A stretch of 64,000 nt of DNA. Origin: Diplocarpon mali (taxonomy: Eukaryota > Ascomycota > Leotiomycetes > Helotiales > Drepanopezizaceae). The position numbers were made by a program, and so were the translations under genes. Positions 55,380 through 64,000 of the stretch are shown one piece after another. The notes under the pieces are model-generated. The model saw nothing but the letters and a program-made list of their open reading frames with translations. It made no database searches and had not been told where the DNA came from. Numbering within the stretch: the stretch's first letter is position 1; every line of letters begins with the position of its first letter. The stretch covers positions 1 through 64,000 of the forward strand of contig JAENRP010000028.1 of assembly GCA_024741835.1 (NCBI GenBank), written 5' to 3'.

Positions 55380-57196
55380 TCACTCCAGTCCCATCCGAAC
55401 ATCGTCTCCGATCCCCCACCCATCCACCTCCCTCATCCTCGCCGGCTCCCCCGCGTGGTCCTCATCCCCCTTGCGGATACCCTTCCCGCTCATCTGGCTA
55501 CTCTCCGTGCATTTTCTCCTCGCAGGCCCCGACTTGTACATGCCCCCGGTACTTGTGACACTGCTAGTTTCTTGAGAGTGTGTGCTGGCGCTGTAGTTTG
55601 AGGTGCGCGAATGCTTGCTCCTGATGCTCGCAGTGTCTGTGGCGAAGTCGGGAGGAGGAGGGGGCGTATAGTTGGTGTGGGAGGTCGTGGCGGTGGGAGT
55701 GCGGGATACGGAGGGGGGAGGGGTTGAGACAGGCGTCTGGGAGGGCGTGTGCGAGGGTGATATCTTGGTGTTGGGGGATGCTTCGACAAGTTCTGCATCA
55801 CGATACCATTTGCGTCGTCGTGTGTAACGGCCCCATCCGTCGACGCCGCGGCGGCCTGCCTGCCACTATGCATAGCATCAGCACCTGTTCTCGGAATGAA
55901 AATTTGAGGGGTATTGAGTTGATATACCTTATTATCGTAATAGATCCAGCCCTGGCCCCCATCGAGGGTGTCAGACTTGGCTTTCGTGCCCCCTTCATCG
56001 GTTTCGGCAGCGCCTTCTACAAGCCAGTGGCTACCCTCTACCCATCTCCACTGAGCGACACCGCCCTCCACATCAGGGAGCTCGAATTCCTCTTTTGTTG
56101 GGGCGGGATTCAGATGTTCGTCTGTCCAGGGCGCCCGCTCATAAGCGAATAACGAGGTTGTCCAGCCTAGACCAACCCATCGTCTTTGATTCTCGTAGAG
56201 AATAAATGTGAACCTCACGCCAGTAGCGTCAGGTCTTCTTCTGGCCGCTGCCGAGGCAGCCATCTGGACCGCTCCCTGCAGTTCAGATTTTCGTGGGGGT
56301 AACGGAGGTTTGTCAGTCGCAGTTTCTGGAGCTGTAGTATCTGTAAAGTGAAGACCCGTTACTGCAGCACACGATCGACGGATTAAAGCTGATCTCCAGA
56401 GTATGGTCCTCGTTACCCTGTTTGGCCGAGAATGCCAAGTCAAGAAGATCGTCCCTGTCAATAGGACAATTCGTTTCGTGGTAATTATTTGTATAGGTCG
56501 GAGGGTCAGAAGAATCCATAATGGAGTGACGAGAAGTATTCTTATAAGGAGAGTCGTAAGAGCCGGCCCCGTTGTAGCGGATGTGGCCGTCCGCTGTGTA
56601 GAGAGAAAGTCAGTCAGCTCGAGAAGAGGATCCAGCAGAACGTTACAGCGAGACGTAAAAACTTTCAGCGTCTCCACGATCTCGTCCAATGTCTTCTGGT
56701 GTTTGATATTCGTGGCTTCAGAGTCCACTTTCTTGTCCCCCTTCTTTTGCTTCTCTCCAGTCCATCCCGTCGACGACAGTGGCGAGTACCGCCTCGAATA
56801 CATGCCCAGTATCAACCCCATAACCACTACCACCGGACCCGCGAGCCGCATAACCACATCCCCGTACAAAACCACGCCCCAAAAGCCAGCCACGAGCAAG
56901 AAGCTCTCCCACGGATCCCCGCTCGTCCATGTTAACAAGCCTACGAGCTGATTCAGCGGTAGCAAAAATGGATGCGAGTACGCCAACGCTCTGGTGATCT
57001 GCGGCGGCGTCGCAATCAGCAACGGCGATTTCTGGTGCACGAGGATGGTCGAGCGCTGCTTGTTTGCAGACGGCGCGTGGGAGAGTGTCACGGGCGAGAA
57101 AGATGCGATGGTAGGCGGGTTCGGGTCTTTGTTGGCTATTGATGCGGATCCAGCGTCGTCGTCTCTTCGCGACGAGCTAGGCGTAGGAGACATCAT
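55380..57196 (-). CDS. Peroxisomal membrane protein with dysferlin domain, PEX24/PEX30-32 family, 584 aa, two exons
   Basis: Exon 1 is 57196-55928 and exon 2 is 55865-55380. A 62 nt intron splits the C-terminal dysferlin motif. Ignoring the intron gives a 568-codon frame with an unrelated Pro-rich end; splicing instead yields G-W-I-Y-Y-D-N-K-W followed by R-R-G-V-D-G-W-G-R-Y-T-R-R-R-K-W-Y-R, the canonical DysFC element. Hydrophobic segments at residues 100-135 and about 215-260 anchor the protein. DysFN is R-F-T-F-I-L-Y-E-N-Q-R-R-W-V-G-L-G-W. The tail is Ser/Thr/Pro-rich. Members shape ER domains that give rise to peroxisomes and lipid droplets, and control peroxisome size and number. I cannot tell which yeast paralogue it matches best. 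Confidence 0.9.
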
Positions 57197-57828
57197 CCAA
57201 GGTGTATCCTGCAGCTGTCAACCCTGATGTTGTGGGGACGAGAAGAGTCTGGGGAAATACGAATGCAGCCATTTATCTACAACTCAACGTCATTGCCGCC
57301 AAGGCAGATAGAGATAGTAACGGCACACGAATAGGGCAGTGTGGCTGTATGACGAGACATATCAGTCCTTGGTGAAGCGTGAAGAATGTTGCTGGAATTC
57401 GGGAAAATCTTCTGTTCAATTTGATTATGAAATGGGACGGAAGAGAAGCCCTTAGGACACAAGGAATGTCGGACGGTTGAACGTTTGCTACAGCAAGTAT
57501 GGCCTCGGTCTGGGATATCACATGCCCGTAAGGCTCAAAAGTTCAGCCTTGCCCTGCATGGGCAATATCCGGCTTGGGTACCAGACTATAGGCAGCAAAG
57601 GAGTTCATTAACAGCACTCATTGAAAAGATACATGTAAGGACTCCGGCATACATTGGAAGGCTTCACTCGAGTTCTCGAGGGAATAATATTGGATATTGC
57701 GAAGGCGGGCAACGCACCTCTCACGAGCAATGTGCAGCCTTGTCTTTAGTCACGTGAACTAGACGCTAACGATCTCCCGACCTGAAGTTTTGCAAACTCA
57801 AACCTAACTTTGAGTAATCTCCACAACC
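57197..57828. promoter_or_regulatory. Divergent intergenic region, PEX30-like and TRF4 genes
   Basis: This 632 bp lies between start codons facing away from each other and should hold both promoters. Open frames here are below 91 codons and featureless. Confidence 0.4.
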
Positions 57829-60440
57829 ATGACGCGACCGAAGAAAGCCGCGCAACGTAATAACATGTCGCGACAGCCACCGCTTCCTCAAGGTTTGCCT
57901 CCGAAGCCAGCTGGCTCAATGCAGACCCGGCATACTTCATTCAACGATTCTTTCAACGGAGAGTCGTATCGTCCTCGGGTCGGTGACAATCACTACTCCA
58001 ATCCGCCTCGGGCGCACAACCAAGATGTCTATCAATTTGGAGCAAGACGAGGAGTTGGAGCATCAAGCAGTTACAGACCGCAGTACGACCGCTCCCGATC
58101 CCCGCCTCGAAAAGACAGATATGCTTCTGATACGTCGCGCAACGACTTTTCCTATCGACCCTCGTACAATCAGAGCGACAGGAATTATAGAGACAATCAG
58201 TCGCATACCTCATCGCAGAGAAACAGCTTTGATTTCCGCTTTGATGCGCCTCCGGGAGTAGACTTCAATGCAGCAGAGCACCATCGCGCCCCTCCGCGCC
58301 AGCGCGACTTTACGCAGGATAAGGACAATCGTAGGCCACTCAGAAACGCTCGAGGTGTCCCGCGAGGTGGATACCGCGGCCGTGCAGGTCCCAGACTGGC
58401 AGCTGAACGAGACTTCCTGAAGACCAATCGTGAACCAACCCCAGAGCTGATGACCGGGATGGACGAAGATACTGAGAATGGCGCCAAGTACATTGCGGTC
58501 GATGATGTTTCCGACAGTGAAGAGGCCGAGATGGACATGTCTGATGACGAGACCGATGAGGCGCAGCAACCCAAGACGAAGCAGGCCCGTACCGAAGGAA
58601 AGGCTGCTGATGGCGACAGTGTTCCTCGATGGTCGAATCCTGATCCATATACCGCTTTGCCTCCTCCTGATGAGTCACGTGGAAAGAAGAAGGATGTGGT
58701 CAAGTTGATCAGAAAAGCCCGAGTCACATCCTCTTCCGAGCACGTTACTAAATCTGCTACCACTGATGACTTTATCTCGTTCGACTTTGGCGACGAGAAA
58801 GAGCCACGGGACGATTATGAGCCTCAATTTGAGCCGCGTGGTTCCGGAGTTCGAGGCGCTCCCTTGGGTCCGCGAGGATTCTCCGGCTCTGCTAATCAGG
58901 TCAGTATCAGCAAGCCCGCTGCTAATATTGAGCAAAATGGACATTCATATCTGGAGCAACGGGTTGCACCGACAATCCCATTTAGCGATGCCAATCTCCC
59001 TCGTGGTCCAGCTGCGCAGAATCAGTCATCGCTACCAGCACGACCAATTATGAGCACTAGCAAGGATACGAGCTTCCAGATCAAGGCGAAGGCCAATCCT
59101 GTGAATAGGAACAACGTTATCGATCTCACATCCGATCCTGCTCTAGGAACCAGGAAGCGTAATTTGGAAGATGAGCTCAAGGTACCCAGGGACATCAAGG
59201 CTCCACCTACGATACATGATAAAAACCAGGGAAAGCCTGGCAGGCCATCTAACGGGTCTATTCTCAGCGGCTGGGTCCGTAATCCTCAGTCTCCGGCTTC
59301 GCCTTGGATTGGTATTGATCATTCTGATTCCGCCAGCATGGGCGTATGGTAAGTTGCGACGCCTGAGAGATGATGATTCTGCTAACACCTCTGGTAGGCT
59401 TCACAAGGAAATCATAGACTTCTATGAATATGTTAAGCCGAGAGACTTCGAGCAGGTAATTCGGTTAAGACTGGTCCAAGATCTTCGGGAAAAATTTAAA
59501 GCGGAGTTCCACCGTGAAGATGACGTTCACCCCTTTGGATCCTTCCCTGCAGGCTTGTACTTGCCAACCTCTGACATGGACTTGGTTTGTATTTCGAGCG
59601 ACTTCAGAGATCGCGGTCGAAAATACTTTGGGCAGAAAAATAAGGATCTGTACGGATTCAAAAAATTTCTCATACAAGAGGGACTCCCTCTTGACAAGCA
59701 AGTTGAGGTTATCTCTGGAGCCAAGGTACCGCTTGTCAAGTACACGGATAAGCTCACCGGTTTGAAGGTAGACATCTCCTTTGAGAATACTACTGGTATT
59801 GTCGCCAATACCACGTTCCAAAATTGGAAAAAAGAATTTCCGGCCATGCCCATCCTTGTCACCTTCATCAAGCACTTCCTTGCCATGCGTGGTCTGAACG
59901 AACCGGTCAATGGAGGCATCGGCGGCTTCTCTGTTACTTGTCTTGTTGTAAGTCTCCTCCAGAATATGCCACAAGTACAGAGCAGGACTATGATCCCGGA
60001 ACATCATCTCGGCGATATCCTTATGGAGTTCCTTGACCTGTACGGCAATCAGTTTAATACTACAACGACCGCGATCTCGCTGAACCCACCTGGATATATC
60101 CCCAAGGCAAGTACTTTACCAATATTTGTAAAAATCTCGGCTAACGTCTTTACAGCAACGTGCAAATATTCCGTATAGAGGCGTCAAGTCCAAACTTATG
60201 ATCATTGATCCTAATAGGGAAGACAACGATATCTCAGGAGGGGCGTCCAACACACCTACGATCCTCAAATCTTTCTCTGACGCATACGACCTGCTCCAAC
60301 ATCGCATGGGTGAATTACAAAGATCCGGAAACCGCAAGAATCAGAGCATCCTCGAGTGTATCATTGGCGGCAACTACCGATCGTTTGAGCTCCAGCGTGC
60401 GCATCTCGCTCACGTCCACGAGAAAATTTATGCTCAGTAG
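57829..60440 (+). CDS. TRF4: Non-canonical poly(A) polymerase TRF4 type (TRAMP complex), 837 aa, three exons
   Basis: Exons are 57829-59348, 59398-60106 and 60156-60440. Intron 2 begins GCAAGT, a GC-AG intron; using the nearby GT instead would break the conserved C-terminus. The first 500 residues are disordered, with Arg/Tyr/Ser and R-G-G-Y-R-G-R elements and an acidic stretch (D-V-S-D-S-E-E-A-E-M-D-M-S-D-D-E). The nucleotidyltransferase domain carries F-G-S-F-P-A-G-L-Y and D-M-D-L-V (two metal-binding aspartates) and K-V-D-I-S-F (third). The PAP-associated domain has L-G-D-I-L-M-E-F-L-D-L-Y-G. The enzyme adds short A tails to aberrant nuclear RNAs and so marks them for the exosome. Its partners Air and Mtr4 are not in the window. 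Confidence 0.94.
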
Positions 60441-62079
60441 ATCATCGATTAAAATCCAGCGTTTGCTGATCGTTTTGCTCTTTACTCTGCTCCAATTGGA
60501 ACTATATGGTATAGTATAGTAGCAGACTGCGATGTTTTCACGAAGGGGGGAGTCAAGTCTAGGACTGCATCTACGGCGTACGGAAAGCATGGCTGATACC
60601 CCAGAGTGGCGTCTTTCTTCAAATACACGTTAAAAGTCACGGATCTGTACAATAGATTCATGCCATGTTGGTCTACTTCATGGCTCACCTGTTTCTTTTT
60701 CATTCATTTCTGACCAGACAAAAATAAAAGAGTTTGTCACTGACGTGCAAATAGTGATCGTGTCATCCTAGTTTTTACGAGACGATTGGTCACTCCTTCC
60801 ACGAAAAGTGAAGAATGCTCGAAATTTTCGAATCTCTGCATTCAAATATCTTGAATATTTGGGAATCTTTAACTCTGCCAGATTGGCGTGGCTGCTGATT
60901 CTCACTTCTACTTTAGGTACTTTCTTTTGTGCTTCCAAGCTTGTCTCTACTTTTACTCGGTAGGGCAATGCGAGCTGGGCGTGTCTGTGTTTGCTGCAGA
61001 TACGAACCTGAGTCGACTGGGTGTCTTATAGTTCTGGTCCTGGAGCTTCGTGCTCCGGTCTGGGATTGACGCCTTCCTTTCTCACTGTAGTTCCGCTTCT
61101 GCGGGGCTATGGAGAGGATTTGGGGGTTGGGGTCTGCGTTGACGTTGATATCGCGTATTGAGTATGTCTTCGACTGCATCGTTCCGGGAGGAAAGTATAA
61201 TCGCGTAGTATTGCGACAAGCTAATACAGTGCTGCAATGAAGCACAGTCTCGAATATTCATTGCACATTTATTCATTATGGACTTCCGATCTACCCGTCA
61301 TTTTCAGGCCAACGGCCCTCATTCCCAAACAGTTCTACCCAGCAATTGAAACTATGAAACTCGTCACAGTCTCGCGTTTATCTTTCATCTCTTTCTCGAG
61401 CTGGCGGCTTGTTGGGCAAGTCCTTTTGAGAGGTATTCGTGAGAAGAGTCATGGAATATCGTCAGGTTAGTGGGCTCCGCTCCGCTGTATATCCCTGATT
61501 TTTCTCGGCTCTGCTTTTCTAGGATCTCGTTTACTTGTTTTTCCATTAGATGTTGCGGATTTCTAATGCCGTTCACAAGTCCTGCGTTTTGGCCTGTAGA
61601 AGGTATCCTACGTATGCCTGCCTGATGGCGCGTATTTTAAGCAGATGTGAGCCGATTTCTTGCCGTGGTTTTTGTTTGTTTTGTTCACACCGGAATGTAG
61701 CGCCTGAAGAGGTTTGTCCGATCAGACTTCGCTTTCCCGTACTTTTCTTGTTTCGATCGTTCGAGGCATTTCTCGGCTTCGATGTGTCCGTCTTGTTAAG
61801 GATATTCATCCATCTTCTTCGTCAGTCTGGCTTGAGTATTCTGTTGCCTTGGTAACCACTACCCTACAATACCGTGTCTCTCCCAAGAGTAAATCTCACA
61901 AATGACGTCGATGGCGGAATTAATCAAGCTATAGAATCGAAACTTCTAGTAGTGTCAGCACGCGAAACAATGACACCTTAGCTGGCTTCGCCGTGATAAT
62001 ATCCCAGGTCGGATTTGCGGCTGCTATCGTGGACCGAAACCATATCCGCACTACGATTACAGGAGCTTCGGTGAGCGCT
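60441..62079. other. Gene-free stretch
   Basis: No gene, RNA or repeat was recognised. The remaining open frames are below 111 codons and without pattern. Confidence 0.45.
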
Positions 62080-62900
62080 TCGCCCTATTCTAGGCACGCA
62101 ATACAGGCTCATGAGGATTATGTCCAAAGACCAAGATCTTCATATTCTGCTTCCAAGACTTTCGATTAGCCAAGTTTGAATAAAGTCAAGACGAAATCTT
62201 GCTCTAGGAATGTGCTAGGCCAATCGAGCGTAGGTCCGTTGTTGGACTGTAGTGCGTGAGAATAATGATATTGTGCTTAGGTTCTTGCTCCGCAATTTGG
62301 TCAACTTGGCTGGACAGCCAGGCGACATCTTTGGTGAAGTAATCATTGTGTTTTGCGATTGTCCAGTCTTCGATATAGTAGAAGTCGCTGAGACCGAAGT
62401 GGCATGATCGGACTGCGGATCCAAAATTTCTGAAGATAATGGACAGCCCAGAATAGTGATCGTGGGCCCAAATCGTATCGATTCTGGCCTAGGAAGACGA
62501 GTTGGTCGAGATTGGTGCTTGCATTTCTGAATGCATTTTTGATTGCGATATCTTTTTAGGATTGTTCTAACTTCTCAAATGATGTTGGCCGGCTGGAATT
62601 GTACGGCTCGTGATTTACGAGGGCGACAAAAACCACTCTGAACTTGGAGACCTTGAGGATTTGCAGTTCGGTGAAGGTGAGGTACTCGGGTTCTTTGATA
62701 GAGCCCAATATCACCGTTAAGCGCAAGGTATGGAGCTGACGAAAAGACCTCGAAGATGTCATAGCCTTTGGGAGCCTTAATATGGAAGTCAGGAAGAATC
62801 TAGATTTTGTTATGATCCAAGACAGCGTCTGAAGTGGCGTGGGATGATCGATTGAGTTGCAGGCAAGGTTTTGCTTCATATAGATAACTGCCGCCTTCGC
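62080..62900 (-). pseudogene. Decayed calcineurin-like metallophosphoesterase gene
   Basis: Family blocks occur in order on the minus strand but in different frames. At 62795-62702 the sequence reads D-F-H-I-K-A-P-K-G-Y-D-I-F-E-V, then A-P-Y-L-A-L-N-G-D-I-G (the D-x-H and G-D metal sites). At 62700-62590 it reads F-R-V-V-F-V-A-L-V-N-H-E-P-Y-N-S-S (normally G-N-H-E). At about 62400-62221 it reads F-G-L-S-D-F-Y-Y-I-E-D-W-T-I and H-N-I-I-I-L-T-H-Y-S-P-T-T. A last block near 62110 reads I-L-V-F-G-H-N-P-H. Frame changes after G-D-I-G and stops between blocks, with no splice sites to repair them, show a pseudogene. Intact fungal relatives are cytosolic phosphoesterases of unclear substrate. Limits are approximate. 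Confidence 0.7.
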
Positions 62901-64000
62901 CATGTACTAAGCCCAGCAAAAGCGGCACTGTATCGCTCTCTTTACTGCGTCGAACAGCTGGCCTCGTGGCCGCATGCTAAGTCAACGTGCCAATTGCTAT
63001 TCCACACTGTATATATTAGGCCAATCAAACCCACGAGCGAGGCCATATCAAAGTGCCGCCTCTGGCTCGTGCGGTTATCAAGACTACATATAAGGAGAAC
63101 ATAAATTGAAGATGGCCGGCGGATCCGGTAGTGCAAAGAACACCCAGTTCTTCGTAACGGGACTGGTAGAGTACAAAGTCTGGCTCTGATCCGGTGACGG
63201 ATGTTCAGTTGAAAACAAGAGGAAAATTCGGATGAGCGAGCGGCGGCCATTCTCGAAACGATCTTTTCAAGTGCCAATGTCCTGTCGTGAACAATGGCGC
63301 TCGAGAGGGACAAACGAGGGATGTATATGGATGTATGAGTAATCGTGGGAATATATGTTTGATTTAGCAGATGCTTGGCATAATCGGTAAGGAACCTACC
63401 ACCGACACAAGGGATTCTTCTATATCACGTGACTTGGTAGTGCGCATCAGAGGGACGACACCAGGCACCAAAGTTCGATTGAGAGCTTGTCAGAGACCAT
63501 AAGCTGCGCGCGTACGTAGCAAGATTCAATGTCTCTCGAACGTCTTGATTCACTGCATTTTAACCAGAACCTTGTTGCGTTGATTTCCAAGATTTTGTTC
63601 AGCAGCTGGATTCTGTGTGTTCTTTGGGGGGATTTTCTCCTTACCGTTTACGACTTTCCGTCGACTGTAAGCCGAAGTAGCATTGTACAGCTTCTTATAC
63701 TAGCGCTCTGAAGTGACGTTCTGTTCAGTCTTTTGATTTTGTTATGCCGGACGCTTTGATTGCTGCATCTGTCTTGGCTTTTGATCACAAAGGCCTCTCT
63801 AGCTGCCCTGATCCCCAAATAATGTACAATATCTGCTTATTCGCGCACATGGCCAGCTCCCGCTGCTAGTTTCCACGTCAATTCAGACCTGGCAGTCTCG
63901 CTGTTCAGCCAACCATCAACCTTGGGGTTTCTGGCCAAGTCAGAACCTTTTCTCGTGTCAGCGGAATATCCTCATGATATCACTCTGGCTTGCGACCATC
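62901..64000. other. Gene-free stretch to window end
   Basis: No gene or repeat was recognised. Frames of 60-123 codons lack pattern. Confidence 0.4.

Noticed and set aside
55490..57196. 568-residue single-exon version of the PEX30-like protein
   Set aside because: It runs through an obvious 62 nt intron and loses the second half of the dysferlin motif; the spliced 584-residue form restores it.

Overview
This window comes from the nuclear genome of a filamentous ascomycete (Pezizomycotina). The evidence is many 45-130 nt GT-AG introns with CTGAC/CTAAC-like branch sites, fungal forms of PAM16, YIP1, PEX30-type peroxin and TRF4, secreted plant cell-wall enzymes, a TTAGGG-type telomere motif, and an A+T-shifted Ty1/copia element that looks like the product of repeat-induced point mutation. 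Species cannot be named from the sequence.

Layout. 1-4,699 is a decayed copia retrotransposon on the minus strand, with LTR relics at 4,998-5,090 and 19,383-19,479. 6.7-18.8 kb is a GC-rich gene block: a small conserved fungal protein, an F-box-like hypothetical, a phosphoinositide phospholipase C, a protein resembling the C-terminal part of GT28 glycosyltransferases without the transferase domain, and a secreted GH51 arabinofuranosidase. 19-40 kb is gene-poor and more A+T-rich. It holds homogentisate dioxygenase, a six-exon acidic-tail protein, two further hypotheticals (one with a one-base frame break in a homopolymer) and tRNA-Ser(AGA).

40-44 kb carries a holo-ACP synthase and a seven-exon pectin lyase. 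44-49 kb is repeat-rich: LTR-like pairs, microsatellites and a short motif in three copies. 49-60.5 kb is a second gene block: a small membrane protein, an SDR oxidoreductase, the divergent pair PAM16/YIP1, and the divergent pair PEX30-like peroxin/TRF4. 62.1-62.9 kb holds a decayed metallophosphoesterase gene.

The genes do not form one pathway. PAM16 and YIP1 share a 269 bp divergent promoter region, and PEX30-like and TRF4 share a 632 bp one. GH51 and pectin lyase both attack plant cell-wall polysaccharides but lie 23 kb apart. No biosynthetic cluster and no clearly new system is visible. The most unusual signals are two neighbouring, mutually similar introns round a 36-nt exon, two GC-AG introns, an interstitial telomere tract and the transferase-less GT28-like module. 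Exon joins were built by hand from splice consensus and reading-frame continuity and have not been tested against transcripts.
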